Shown: one piece after another, positions 1 through 11,495 of the stretch
How the letters are laid out: every line of letters starts with the position of its first letter
How positions within the stretch are numbered: position 1 is the first letter of the stretch
Assembly (NCBI GenBank): GCA_023525975.1
Contig: CM042032.1
Span: 21,582,001-21,646,000, forward strand
Length of the DNA: 64,000 nucleotides
Reading direction: 5' to 3'
From: Smallanthus sonchifolius
Taxonomy: Eukaryota; Streptophyta; Magnoliopsida; Asterales; Asteraceae
Notes under the pieces: model-generated
What the model was told of the DNA's origin: nothing
Seen by the model: only the letters and a program-made list of their open reading frames with translations
Databases searched by the model: none
Program-made: the position numbers and the translations under genes

Positions 1-91
1 AATAAAACTTAAGTACTCTCATCCCCTTTCTAACTCAGAAGTCTCCATCAGTTGAATTTCGGGACGAAATTCCTTCAAATTGAGGATACTA
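1..91 (+). mobile_element. Gyp1: 3' end of a Ty3/gypsy internal region
   Basis: Bases 2-55 read as the extreme C-terminus of a gypsy pol protein (IKLKYSHPLSNSEVSIS, stop at 53-55), matching the tail of the Gyp2 pol remnant at 32178-32267 (QMKLKYPHLFPDSVASTS). Tails of this QMK.KYPHLF type are familiar from chromovirus-like plant gypsy elements. The polypurine-tract region follows, ending in GGATACT, just before where the LTR should start. The LTR (from 2952) is displaced by CopA. The rest of the element lies left of the window. Family level is sure; lineage is inferred. Confidence 0.75.
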
Positions 92-601
92 TGTTGAAGC
101 AATTCTTGTGACAAGCACTCTGAAGAATGTTTTTTTACTTATGTATTGTCTTTATGTATTTGTATTTGTATATCAGCATTTGTTTGTATTGGTTTATCGA
201 GTTGTAATCATGTTCGTAGGTACTTGTCATTGTATTCGTCTTTGTTAAGTGTTGTGCGCACTTAACAAGTGCGCAGGTTGCTCAACCTGTGTACTTAGCA
301 AGTACGCAAGAACATTGTCTACGTACTTGCTAAGTACGGAGGAACAATTTGCCATACGCAATTGTTAAGTGCGCAGAGATCAGGTCTAGTGTAAATAGGT
401 TGTGGTGACAGAAGTTATATACGCCCTCATTTTGTAACATCTATGTGACCTACAAGTTTTATAATAGACGAAGTTTGAAAGTGTTTTCGATGTCGGTTTA
501 CTTTGTGTTACTTGATTCTCCACCTATTCACGGGTATTCCGCACCCGGTCAGGTTAGTCACACACCCACACGTAACGATCCGAGACACCCGGGGACCTAC
601 A
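92..601 (+). repeat. CopA 5' LTR
   Basis: It begins TGTTGAAGCA and ends GGGGACCTACA, directly before the primer site. A TATA-like TGTAAATAG lies at 390-398. Just upstream (about 245-380) is a run of imperfect palindromes built on GCGCACTTAACAAGTGCGC and CGTACTTGCTAAGTACG. The LTR end CGGGGACCTACA is shared with CopC, showing they are related families. No second direct LTR exists in this copy. Confidence 0.8.
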
Positions 602-603
602 TG

Positions 604-615
604 TGGTATCAGAGC
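604..615 (+). promoter_or_regulatory. CopA primer-binding site (initiator tRNA-Met)
   Basis: TGGTATCAGAGC is complementary to the 3' end of plant initiator tRNA-Met. It lies two bases after the LTR end, the standard position for priming minus-strand DNA. Confidence 0.9.
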
Positions 616-1147
616 TTAGCTCTTGATTTCGAGTGTTGTGAGTGTGTTAGGAGCATCTTCTACACATCCTATAGAGTTTTTGCAAATAAAAGTGTGTGTT
701 TTTGTTGATTTTTGTGATAAAATAGGGGTAGCTCTTGAGCACTATTTTAGAAGCAAAAAATCACTCAAAAACTGACTTTTGTTGTGGATTTGAGTGTTTG
801 AGCATCAAAGGTTGGTTAGAAATGAGTTTCTGACCCTTTAATTTTTCCTGTCTCCGATGAGATTCCAGTGACCGGAAAAAGTTGGTGAGGGTTGGTGAAA
901 AAGTGACCTGCGTACTTACCCTTTCTGGCTAAAAGGAAAGTCTTCCTGCGTACTTACCAAGTACGCAAGACCATTTCTTGTTGCGTACTTAACTCCTTCA
1001 TGCGTACTTGTCATTTACTCCTACATACTTGTTAAGTACGCAAGAGCAAATCTTAAGAACACAAGACCAAGTTCTTAAATGCGTAAAGTCAGAACCTAAG
1101 TGCGCACATTACTTTGACTTTTCTGAAATTTGACTAAGTGTTTCACC
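616..1147 (+). repeat. CopA 5' leader with GCGTACTTA/AAGTACGC motif repeats
   Basis: Non-coding leader. Bases about 905-1110 hold repeated half-sites and palindromes of the same GTACTT..AAGTAC motif seen in the LTR (for example TGCGTACTTACCAAGTACGC near 945-970). No ORF of note. Confidence 0.65.
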
Positions 1148-2727
1148 ATGGCAAATCTTTAGAATCTCGACAACCTGTTAAATTATGACAATGAGATTGG
1201 AACCCCCACAGAAACCACCAAAGATGCTTAACGTAAATGATTACTTAAACTAGAAAGCACGCTTTGAGCATTATATCTCATACACCGATTCCTCACTTTG
1301 GATACCCATTCTAGAGGGTTATAACCATCCCACATATACATATCTTGATGAGGAAGTTCCCAAGCCTATCTCCAAACTTGATGAAGAAGAAAAGAAAGTT
1401 TATGACAGAGAGAAGAAAGCACACGGATCTATTACTATGGACCAGGGAGTTATTTCACAGCTTTAGAGGATACGATAACTCCAAGGATCTCTGGAAGGCT
1501 TTGTAGAAGAGATTCGATGAAAACAACGACATCAAGAAGAGTAAGAGGGATCTTCTTAGGAAGCAGTATGAGTGCTTCAGATATCTGGAGAATGAATCTA
1601 TAGATGACCTTATCTCTAGATTCTATTATCTGCAAATTGAGCTGAGAGCTTATGACCTGATATATCCGAATGAGGAGTTAGTTGAGAAATTTCTGGATGC
1701 CCTACCACCAAAATTTGAGATGTACACCACTCTGATGAGAAAGAACTCAAAGTTTTATGAGATGACTATTGATGAAGCAATCAGAAAGGTTCAAGCACAT
1801 GATATGAACCTAAAACGAAAATAGAGCTCAGGGAGACCTCATATACAAGACCCTTCTATGTATTTTGGGACATCTTCCACATCCAAGTCATCGGGTTCTG
1901 GAATTGCCCTTTTATCAGGGAACTCTCATGAGGAGGATAACTCAAATGTCTGTGGTGGTCATGCTTGATATGCAGCATCTGGATATGGTTCTGCTTCTGG
2001 ATCTCATCACCAGAATTCCTCAAGAAATCCTTCTCCCACATCTTCAGCTAACCAATCAGCAATAGCCAAGATAGCTGAAGATCATGTGGCTTTATTCTCA
2101 TCATGCATGCTTGCCTATAAGAACTTCATTGGCGGTAAGCTCACGGATCCTGAAACCATAGAAGAAGACTTCAATCAGGTGGATCCGGATGATATGGAGG
2201 ACATGGATATTCAATGGAATATGGCCATGATCTTGAGAAGGGCAAAGCGTTTCTTGAATAGAACTGGCAGGAAGTTTATTGGTGGACATTCAAATGCCAA
2301 GGTGGGATTTGATAAATCAAAGGCTAAGTGCTACAAATGCAATAACTTTGGGCATTTTGCAAGAGAATGTCAAAAGAACAAAGCACCGGCCTCGGGGTTC
2401 ACCAGACCTAGCCAAGGAAACAGTCAAGGGTACAACAACTCCAACAACCGCAATCAAGATCAAGGTGGAACGTCCAATGCTTTGGTAGCACAACAAGACG
2501 ATAGCTTTTATTGGGGTGTTCATCTAGAGGATGCCCTTATTGCTCAAACGCAAGTTGGTCTCATGGTTGAGATTATGAAGATGATGGAAGCAGAGGAACG
2601 GGAAGCTTCTATGGCTGACCAAGAAGAGTTTACAACTGTTGTTGCCCTCATGGTTATTGGAGAGGCATCATGTTCATCTAATGAGGTAGATTCTAACTCT
2701 TTTGCTGTCATTTCTTGTTCCAAATGA
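1148..2727 (+). pseudogene. gag: CopA gag remnant with CCHC zinc knuckle
   Basis: A copia gag (nucleocapsid/capsid precursor, packages element RNA) that is heavily broken. The first ATG (1148) is followed by a stop three codons later. The region to about 2085 gives gag-like segments in shifting frames (NDYLN, KARFEHYI, HPTYTYLDEEVPKPISKL) with many stops. Bases 2086-2727 keep a 213-codon open frame with the motif DPDDMEDMDIQWNMAMI and a zinc knuckle CYKCNNFGHFAREC near residues 82-95, followed by an acidic, Q/N-rich tail. It ends before any protease. The same motif order occurs in CopE gag (49422-49720), so this is the C-terminal half of a gag of the same broad lineage. Confidence 0.8.
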
Positions 2728-2948
2728 CTAAGCTTAAAGGTTGAAAATTCTAATCTTCAAGACAAAGTTGAACCCCTTCTTATTGCAGCTTTAAGCTACA
2801 AAGAAAATAAAAAACAATCTTCAGAGTGCTTGTCACAAGAATTGCTTAAACAAACTCCCCCTTGACAGCAGCTCTAGAGATGTCTACAGTCTCTAACAGC
2901 TTCAGAGTAAACAACTTCAGAGTGATTGTCACAAGAATTGCTTCAACA
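2728..2948 (-). repeat. CopA inverted 3' module: polypurine tract plus LTR-start copies
   Basis: Read on the minus strand, 2948 downward gives an LTR start (TGTTGAAGCAATTCTTGTGA), about 60 bp of spacer, a polypurine tract GTCAAGGGGGAGTTTG (about 2851-2866), and then a second LTR-start copy (TTTAAGCAATTC...) running down to about 2819. At 2728-2818 plus-strand gag sequence is still recognisable (VEPLLIAALSYKEN). The inversion junction is therefore near 2818. This replaces the whole pol region and the normal 3' LTR. Confidence 0.75.
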
Positions 2949-2951
2949 TAC

Positions 2952-3710
2952 TGTAACCTCCACGATTTTCTAGCATTATTCCGTTCTATTTTAGATAATA
3001 ATAACAGTTCATTTCAAACACATACTTATAAAATTAATTATTATTTTAACGAGTATTAATTCAAAGTTTCATTCTTATTATAACACATTATTTTCTAATT
3101 GTACATATATAACATATGTATGAATATTTATAGATATATATATATCTATATATATACTTTGTTATAATAACTACGAGCTTTAAATCATGTATTTACATTT
3201 TATATATATATATATATATATAAGTATTTATTTATAAATATATGTAAATATATATTTATTTGCAATAAATCAATCATTTATACAACTTTATAATTTTATA
3301 AAAAATAGAAACTTTTTTCTTTTATAAAATTAGTGTGATAAAACAAATAAGTATATAATTACATTTATCAAACACTTTAAATATGAATTATGTTGAAACA
3401 AAAAATTAATGAGCACTTAAGTTAGAATATTAAAAACTATTCTTTATCTTTTGCATCCTAGTCCAATTATCTATTTAAATTTTGTGAATAAGTCCCTAAT
3501 CCCACCATATAAATAGAGCCTTTATTCCTCCATTGTTCTTCGCACCTCAACAATCCTCTAGGGCTCTCTAGCTACTAAAGGTCATTCCTCTCATCTTTTG
3601 AAAGATCTTAGCTTAGATCCTTTCATTCTAAGTAAGTTCTTCTCGTGTTCTTGCTCGTTCATACTTTTTCTTTTAAAATTCTTCATAACTAGCTAGATCT
3701 ATGATTCCCT
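2952..3710 (+). repeat. Gyp1 3' LTR, left part
   Basis: It starts TGTAACCTCC and aligns loosely with the Gyp2 3' LTR start at 32302. The A/T-rich U3 contains (TA)n runs at about 3126-3160 and 3202-3222. A clean TATAAATAG box sits at 3508-3516 with a pyrimidine-rich region after it, the likely promoter and transcript start. It is cut at 3710 by CopB and resumes at 11496. Confidence 0.75.
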
Positions 3711-4480
3711 TGTTGGATTTTATGGACCGACCCGATAGATAACACGGTTGACCGAGCTATGACCCGTAATAGTTACACCTAGGGCAACGAACATTAAATC
3801 CACTTAACCTACTTAACTGGTAATTACGAAATGTTAGCGAGACGATATATTTTATATATATTCGTTAGACGCGAATTATTGTTTATAGTAGTTTATAAAT
3901 AATAATTATATATATATATTGTTTTAATCTTTCATTAAAACAATTAAATGGGTAAAGGCTTTTTATCTTGTATTGGACTTTAGGCCCGAAAACAATTAAT
4001 AGGGTTTATAATTATTATATATATAATAGTCATAATAATCGAAAAGCATCTACAATTTTTGAGAAACGGCCACAAAAAAAAGCTATCTTGAAGTTTTCAG
4101 CTTAGCGACACCCATATGCAGAATAGTATTTTTGCCTTACGACTTCCGGCCACCAAACCAGCCGCTGCCTGCCCGTTTCCGGCCAGCCCCGACGCTTCCT
4201 GTTCTCTCGCGTTTCGGTTTGTGATCTAGCATCGGTTCGTTGTACCTCGGTGTCTCAACCAGTTAATCATTAACCACTAAGGTATACTTAATCTCATCAG
4301 TAGATTAACTATTTTTGTGTGTTTGCGTGTTCATAACCAGATCCTGTTCGGTTTGTCAGTGCTGTTAAATAGGTTATGATTTATTTTCCGCTGCGTATTT
4401 ATAAATTAACTGAATTGATTAATTTCTCTGTCAAAACCCGTTTTTACAAAAGTCAAACTAATCACCAATGAAGCCCAACA
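3711..4480 (+). repeat. CopB 5' LTR
   Basis: Begins TGTTGGATTTTATGG and ends GAAGCCCAACA; pairs with 10730-11490. Terminal TGTTGG...CCCAACA inverted repeats are present. The centre is A/T-rich with a (TA)n stretch, and the distal third is pyrimidine-rich. Confidence 0.93.
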
Positions 4481-4481
4481 G

Positions 4482-4493
4482 TGGTATAAGAGC
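4482..4493 (+). promoter_or_regulatory. CopB primer-binding site (variant)
   Basis: TGGTATAAGAGC differs by one base from the canonical TGGTATCAGAGC; one base after the LTR. Confidence 0.85.
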
Positions 4494-5893
4494 CAGTGTT
4501 ATAACACGCAAATCGGAACCGGTCTGGTTTCACCGGTTAGATTAATCACAAAGTTTAACTATCTTGAAGTTTCTGATTTGATCTGTTTTTTTTTTGGGGA
4601 ATTTTTTATTTATTTATTTGGTCGATTTTTAATTTTTATTTGACCAAATTTATTGCCCATGTGATTGTGTTGAATATGTAAATCTGGCCCGACCCATGTG
4701 ATTGAGTTGTTTGTGTTTATTATTCAATTTTTTGGTTTTATGGTTTTGGCCCACTTTTGATGGCTCAAAGTTGTAATAGAATAGGTTTTTTTTTATTTTA
4801 TGTAATGTAATAAAAACCCGAAGACAATCTGAAGACGCAACAGGAATCATGGATTCAATGGGAGTTATCCGAGACGACTAGATGCACGGAAGTCCATCCT
4901 TGTGGTTGTTTTAATTTTGTGGACCCCGTGACCCGTTTGGTCTTGCTAACTGGCTCTAGCAAGATCAAACAAACTTGGCCCTAAAAGATTGACATATTTA
5001 TTTGCTTTATGGTTGCTTTTAATTTTTTATAACTTAAATTTATTATAAACCAACCAAACACCAAACGTTCTAAAAAGAGTTTTAAAATGTCACAATCTGC
5101 CACCACAAGTTCTAATTTTACAGCTTGTAGAATTTTATAAAAACTAACAACTGCCTTGTTTTTATAAAATAAATAACCTCTAAAGTTTTGCAATTTAAAC
5201 TAAATTTAATTTCAAAACTTATAACTTAATAGTTTTCAACTATTAACTTTAAATGGTTATTCAAGTCGCGACAAACTTAGTTTTAATAGGTTATTTAAAA
5301 TTAAGTGTCCTGAGAGATGAAAGGGTTCATCAAATTTGTCATGACTTTAAATAGTAAAACTGACTTTACAACACACATATGATTTAATCATTCGTTGTGT
5401 TTGACCCATATTTAAAACCAATGGTCTATGCCATCCTATTATAAGGAACACTTGGAGCATAAAACGAAACATCGGTGTTTCGAGCCACAGCACCGCACTG
5501 GATGCGTAGTTTATCCTTCCAAGGCGCAAGGGTTTCATTGACACATCCGGCCCTTCCGCAAGTACCTGTTTTAGGACGACTAGTACTTTTCTCTCTTGTT
5601 ACATGTCGCAGTTGTCAAGAGATTAAAAGTGGGCATAGATGAGGCTAAACGTATCAATGCATAGACATGTCTTGTCTTAGCGGCCTCATACACGAGAGTT
5701 GTGCATCTTTCCATAATTGACACTAATTGTCAGTCTAGTTACCCACTTACTAATGTTGTATACCACAACTACCATTAGTGACTGATTTAGCTAGATTCTC
5801 ACTCCTTATTCTAATTTCTGTAATTGGGTCATAAATTAATAAGGATTTTTCACTTTCTTTATACTAATTTATTTTCTTTGCTTATCTTGACAG
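4494..5893 (+). other. CopB 5' leader, non-coding
   Basis: A long (1.4 kb) untranslated leader. I see no sustained open frame, tandem array or RNA gene in it. Confidence 0.6.
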
Positions 5894-7282
5894 ATGTATA
5901 CTGAAAATAATAATACTAATAACTCCTTCGCTTTCAAGTCTATCCTTGAGAATGAAAAGCTGGATAACACCAACTTTCTCTCGTGGCAGTGCAATCTGAA
6001 AATAGTTCTCAAGATGGCTAAGAAGCTCTATGTTCTCGATGCACCAGTCCCTGAGGCACCCGATGGTAACACGGTTGCCGCTCATAAGGCCTGGGAAAAA
6101 CAAAGAGATGATGCCATTGAGGTGGCCTGCCTTATGCTAGCATGCATGTCCCATGAGCTCCAAAAGAGCATGGAGGACCTGAGTGCCTTTGACATGATTG
6201 AGCAACTTAAGGGCATGTTCCTGAAACAAGCCCGACAAGAACGCTATGAAACCATGTCTCAGCTCATTCGTTGCACGATGCAAGAGGGCACGCCTGTTAG
6301 TACTCATGTACTTAAGATGAAAAGGTACATCGACCAGATGAACAAACTTGGATATCCCATAAAGGATGACATGGCTACTGATTTCATCTTAAACTCTCTC
6401 CTAAGCTCCTATGCTCAATTCATAATGAATTTCAACATGATTGGCTTGGAGAAGACAGTGGCCGAGCTACATGGTATGCTCAAAAAGGCCGAGATGAATA
6501 TCCAAGGAAAGAAAAATCAAGTTCTGATGGTCAGATCTGCTGGTGTTAAAAAGCCTAACCCCAAGAAAAGAGGTTTTAATAGCAAAGGCAAGAAGAAGGT
6601 TAATGTTGCTGCCAAGCCTGCCACCAACAATAACAAGAAAGCTTCAAAAGCACCCCCTCTTGAGGAGCGCCAATGCTTTGAATGCAACAAAATGGGGCAC
6701 TGGAAACGTAACTGTCCTGAATATCTAGGCAAGCTGAAGCTGCAGAGGGCCAATGGTCAGGGCACCTCCTCAGGTATTCTCATTTATGTTATTGAAATTT
6801 TTACTGTTTCTAGCAACACATGGGTATTTGATACCGGATGTAGATACCACATCAATAATGTCTTGCAGGAGCCTAAAAGTTGGAGGAAGCTGAAACAAGG
6901 CGACATGGAGCTCATCGTTGGTGATGGGAAAAGAGTACCAGTTCTTGCAACTAGAACATATCATCTCTCATGTCCTTCTGGCCTTGTGGTTGTTTTGAAC
7001 AATTGTTTTTTTGCACCTGGTTTAACCAGAAACATTATTTCAGTTTCTTTATTGTTTGAACAAGGATTTAAGTACGTTTTTAATGGTATTGCTATTTCTA
7101 CCTACTTAAATGATATCTTTTATTTTGAGGCTAAACCTCAAAACGGTATTTATGAGATTGACGTTCAAACTAATAATAACATATATAATATTTCTAAACG
7201 TATCAAATCTGGCATTAATGATACTTTTCTATGGCATTGTCGACTTAGCCACATAAGCAAGGCACGCATTAAAAGACTCTAA
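5894..7282 (+). pseudogene. gag: CopB gag-protease part of the polyprotein
   Basis: A 462-codon frame from ATG 5894. Residues about 25-200 form a copia gag domain (LDNTNFLSWQCNLKIVL at the start of the fold). A basic K/N-rich linker precedes a zinc knuckle CFECNKMGHWKRNC at residues 261-274. A retropepsin-like site follows at residue 313 (WVFDTGCRYHI; D-T-G instead of the usual copia D-S-G). The frame ends in the pre-integrase zinc region (LWHCRLSHIS, near 446-455) at a TAA (7280-7282) inside otherwise recognisable coding sequence. A frame change near 7300 follows, so integrase is no longer joined. ATG choice: first ATG after the leader, directly before the gag fold. Confidence 0.9.
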
Positions 7283-8075
7283 TCCGAGGGAATTCTAACC
7301 TACCGGACAGGACTTATTTGATAATTGTGAGTCTTGTTTAGCTGGCAAACTCACAAAGGACCCCTTCACCCATGTTGGTGAACGAGCCAAGGATCTGCTA
7401 GGCCTTATACACACTGATGTGTGTGGCCCTTTCAGAACCATGTCTAGAAATCATAAAAGATACTTCGTTTTATTTATTGACGATTATAGTCGATATGCTT
7501 ATGTCTATCTTATGAAACACAAGCATGAAACATTTGAAAAGTTCAAAGAGTTTCGAAACGAAGTAGAGAAACAACTCGATAAATCTATTAAGACACTTCG
7601 ATCAGATCGAGGTGGCGAGTATCTCAGCTTAGAATTTCTTAATCATCTGAAGGAGCACGGAATTATTTCTCTGCCCACTCCTCCTGGCACACCCCAACTT
7701 AATGGCGTGAGCGAGAGGAGAAATCGAACCCTACTTAGTATGGTTCGATCGATGATGTGTAGAACTAACTTGCCTCACTCCTTCTGGAGTTATGCTCTTA
7801 TGACTGCCGCCCGCCTTGTAAATCTGGCACCGACTAAGAAGGTGGACAAAACCCCATATGAGATATGGCATGGGTCTAAACCCAATTTATCTTACCTTAG
7901 AGTATGGGGATGTGATGCATATGTCACCAGCGATTCTGATGACAAGCTCAATCCCAGAGGCGAAAAAGTTGTTTTCGTCGGTTACTACAACAAAAGCGGA
8001 TATTATTTCTATCATCCTGATGTAAACATTGTTTCAATCAACAGGAAAGGCGATTTCTCGAGGAAGATCTTCTAA
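7283..8075 (+). pseudogene. pol: CopB integrase
   Basis: Frame 0 from about 7299. The zinc half-site CESC (7326 on) completes the HHCC motif begun upstream. Catalytic D, D, E are present: HTDVCGP, LRSDRGGEY and NGVSERRNRTLL. Copia-type C-terminal region (PYEIWHGSKPNLSYLRVWGC) follows. Integrase would insert the cDNA into host DNA. It is separated from gag by a stop and a frameshift, and ends at a stop (8073-8075) before a frame change into RT. Confidence 0.9.
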
Positions 8076-8098
8076 GTCGAGGAACCGGAAATAATATT

Positions 8099-9742
8099 AT
8101 GGATCTTGAAAAAATTCGAGAAACACAAACAACCGCTGAGGAAGTCGGAGCGTCTGATCAACAAGAAGTTGTTGCTGATGAATCAGATATAAACACAAGC
8201 GTTCGCAGAAGTAGCAGGTCTCGTAAAGAACCTAATAGATACCTATGGCATCTTGAAGCTTCTAAAGTCCTGTTAGTAGCTGAGTCAAATGAAGAACCTA
8301 CAAACTACAAATCTTCTATCTCAGATCCTAAATCCGAGAAATGGCTTGAAGCCATGAACGCCGAGATGCAATCTATGCGTGATAATCAGGTCTGGGAATT
8401 GATTGAGCTACCCCCCGGTTCTCGGGAAATAGGGAGCAAATGGATTTTCAAAAGAAAAACTGACATGCATGGTAATATACAAACCTATAAAGCATGGCTA
8501 GTTGCAAAGGGTTTCACTCAAAATCAAGGTATTGACTATGATGAAACTTTCTCACCCGTTGCTATGATCAAATCGATCAGGATATTGCTTGCCATAGCCG
8601 CGTACCATGATTACGAGATATGGCAAATGGATGTCAAAACCACTTTTCTTAATGGACATCTCTCTGAAGATGTCTATATGGTTCAGCTTGACGGTTTTTT
8701 TGATCCAAAGTATCCTAGTAGGGTCTGCAAACTGAATAAGTCCATTTATGGACTTAAACAGGCATCTCGAAGCTGGAATCTTCATTTTGATCAGAAAATC
8801 AAAGAATTTGGTTTTGTCAAGAATGAAGATGAGCCTTGTGTTTACAGAAAGGCTAGTGGGTGCACTATATCATTTCTCATCTTGTATGTGGATGATATAT
8901 TGATCATTGGAAACAACATCCCTGTGCTTGACAAAGTCAAACAATGGTTAGGATCTTGTTTTGCAATGAAAGATCTCGGAGAAGCTGCTTACATTCTAGG
9001 AATCAAGAGCTACAGAGATAGATCTAAGCGGCTCCTAGGGCTAAGTCAGAGTACTTACATAGACAAAATGATGACACGCTTTAGGATGGAAAACTCCAAT
9101 AAAGGAGGTGTTCCGATGACTAAAGGCACTGTGTTGAACAAATCACAATCTCCTTCCACGGACATTGAAATTAAGGAAATGGAAGCAATTCCATTTGCCT
9201 CAGCGATTGGTTCTATCATGTATGCTATGTTGTGTACTAGACCTGACGGCTCGTATTCTTTAAGCATGACCAGCCGTTTCCAGCAAAGTCTTGGCATTGC
9301 CCATTGGACTGCAGTCAAGAACATCCTGAGGTACTTGAGAAGGACCAAAGACATGTTCTTAATATTTGGAGGAGTGAAAGGGGAGCTCACTGTACGGTGT
9401 TACACTGATGCTATCTTTCAAACTGACCGAGATGACTCTCGCTCACAGTCAGGTTTCGTATTCACTCTTAGTGGAGGAGCTGTCTCATGGAAAAGCTCCA
9501 AGCAGAGTGTAGTGGCGGATTCAACCACCGAATCTGAGTATATAGCCGCATCAGATGATGCTAAGAAAGCTGCTTGGATGAAGAAATTCATTACTGACCT
9601 CGATGTGGTTCCGAGTATTCGCCAACCAATCGAGATACTTTGTGATAACACAGGTGCTATAGCTCAGGCCAAAGAGCCCAGATCTCATCACAAAGCCAAG
9701 CACATTCAAAGGAAGTTCCACTATATACGAGAAATTGTGTAA
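8099..9742 (+). pseudogene. pol: CopB reverse transcriptase/RNase H
   Basis: 547 codons. An acidic linker (residues 1-75) is followed by the copia RT domain from about residue 80 (SDPKSEKWLEAMNAEMQSM). Catalytic YVDD lies at 263-266 (LILYVDDILIIG). RNase H-type motifs follow: YTDA near 440, SWKSSKQ, TTESEY and LCDNTGAI. TAA at 9740-9742 interrupts the coding sequence, and the same frame continues RGDVVISKVDTDQNLADPF to a natural stop near 9876. The frame is offset from integrase, so two further lesions are present. Confidence 0.92.
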
Positions 9743-10729
9743 CGTGGAGACGTTGTGATAAGCAAAGTAGACACAGATCAAAACCTAGCGGACCCGTTCA
9801 CTAAGCCGATGACTCAGGAAAAGCATGATCAGTACAGAAATGCAATCGGTCTTAGTTTTGCTAGCGATATGTTTTGATTTAGTATTTTGAATGTGCGAAC
9901 ATTTAAACAGTTGTACTTTTGAATTCTTTTGATTTTCTGATTTAAATGCAATTCTGAATTCTTATAACTGTGTTCGATTTTAATATGTTTAATCCATGAA
10001 TCTTGTATTCTTAATTATCCGTAGTCGGTCAGACTCGTGGGAACGTGTCTGAATTAAGACTATTATGAACTTTGGCTCAAGGAGTTGACTCCGAACTTCA
10101 CAGACTTCATTTTGAATGATGTTGGATGTAACTCGCATCAAATCATCTTCATGGATCTTTGTCATAAGATGATTTGCTATTGGTATACTCATTAGTATCC
10201 TCTGACCTGAGATACGTACTAGAACTGCCGTTTACCAAGAACCATTCTTTAATAACTGTCAAACGCTGTCGCGTAACTGCCAGTCATAAAGGCTTTGATT
10301 AGGAATAGTTCTGAAGTTCAGTGGGAGTTGTATGTAGGAAATAAGGGATTTTGTACTCTTACATTATATGTAACAGATAGACATTGTGGCGCCCTCGTTG
10401 ATTCAAACTGGTGAAGTGTAAGGCCTTACCCAAACTTACTGTGTGTTTGATTGAACCACTTTGATTCTTGATCGAGAACAATAATAATTGAACGCCATAT
10501 GAGAATGAACTAAATCCATGTCTCATTGATTCAATTGATGTTTTATACGGAAAGGATGAATGACAACTATTGCCATAAGTCTATTGTCTTGCTTTAGTTA
10601 GCTGTTACTAACACCGAGATATTTGGTTAATGACTTTAAAGCGGCATACCTTGTTAGGGACAGCCATGTGCAGCTAGAGCGCCGCTGACTGTTTGCGTTG
10701 ATTTATCGTGGATCGTCCAAGTGGGAGAT
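9743..10729 (+). other. CopB RNase H tail, 3' untranslated region and polypurine tract
   Basis: 9743-9876 is the terminal ~45 codons of RNase H after a premature stop (motif ADPFTKPMT). 9877-10718 has no gene. AAGTGGGAGAT at 10719-10729 is the polypurine tract that primes plus-strand DNA, directly before the 3' LTR. Confidence 0.8.
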
Positions 10730-11490
10730 TGTTGGATTTTATGGACCGACCCGATGGATAACGCGGCTGACCGAGCTCTGACCCGTAAGAGTTACACCTA
10801 GGGCAATGAACATTAAATCCACTTAACCTGCTTAACTGGTAACTACGAACTGTATGCGAGACGATATATTTTATATATATTCGTTAGACGCGAATTATTG
10901 TTTATAGTAGTTTATAAATAATAATTATATATATATATATATATTTTTAATCTTTCAATAAAACAATTAAATGGGTACAGACTTTTAATCTTGTATTGGA
11001 CTTTGGGCCCGGAAACAATTAATAGGGTTTATAATTATTATATATATATAATAATCATAATAATCGAAAAGCATCTACAATTTTTGAGAAACGGCTGCAA
11101 AATAAAAGCTATCTTGAAGTTTTTTGCTTATCGACACCCATATGCAGAATAGTATTTTTGCCTTGCGACTTCCGGCCACCAAACCAGCCGCTGCCTGCCC
11201 GTTTCCGGCCAGCCCCGGCGCTTCTCGTTCTCTCGCGTTTCGGTTCGTGTTGTACCTCGGTGTCTCAACCGGTTAATCATTAACCACAAAGGTATAATTA
11301 ATCTCATCAGTAGATTAACTATTTTTGTGTGTTTGTGTGTTCATAACCAGATCCTGTTCGGTTTGTCAGTGCTGTTAAATAGTTTATGATTTATTTTCCC
11401 CTGCTTATTTAATAATTAACTGAATTGATTAATTTCTCTGTCAAAACCTGTTTTTACAAAAGTCAAACTGATCACCACTGAAGCCCAACA
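10730..11490 (+). repeat. CopB 3' LTR
   Basis: Partner of 3711-4480, same TGTTGGATTT start and GAAGCCCAACA end, followed at once by the TCCCT target duplication. Confidence 0.93.
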
Positions 11491-11495
11491 TCCCT

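Larger units (their letters stand above)
92..2948 (+). mobile_element. CopA: truncated Ty1/copia element with an inverted 3' end
   Basis: The insertion sits in Gyp1 at its polypurine tract/LTR junction. The flanks are TACTA (87-91) and TACTG (2949-2953), a 5-bp duplication with one mismatch; the uninterrupted Gyp2 sequence reads GATACTGTAA at the same place. The 5' part is normal: LTR, tRNA-Met primer site, leader, degenerate gag. There is no protease, integrase or RT. The 3' end is not a direct LTR copy. It is an inverted polypurine-tract/LTR-start module, so the two outermost ~34 bp form near-perfect terminal inverted repeats (one mismatch). Confidence 0.8.
3711..11490 (+). mobile_element. 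CopB: full-length Ty1/copia retrotransposon
   Basis: A 7.8 kb element with both LTRs (770 and 761 bp), primer site, gag-protease, integrase, RT/RNase H, polypurine tract and a perfect 5-bp target duplication TCCCT (3706-3710 and 11491-11495). It sits inside the Gyp1 3' LTR. The two LTRs differ at many positions, including small indels, so the insertion is not recent. The coding frame is broken at least four times, so this copy cannot encode a working polyprotein. Confidence 0.93.

Noticed and set aside
445..708. 87-codon frame across the CopA LTR end
   Set aside because: It spans the LTR/primer-site boundary and has no domain; a chance frame.
3126..3222. (TA)n tracts as origins or matrix attachment sites
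   Set aside because: Simple microsatellite sequence common in A/T-rich LTRs; nothing further supports a function.
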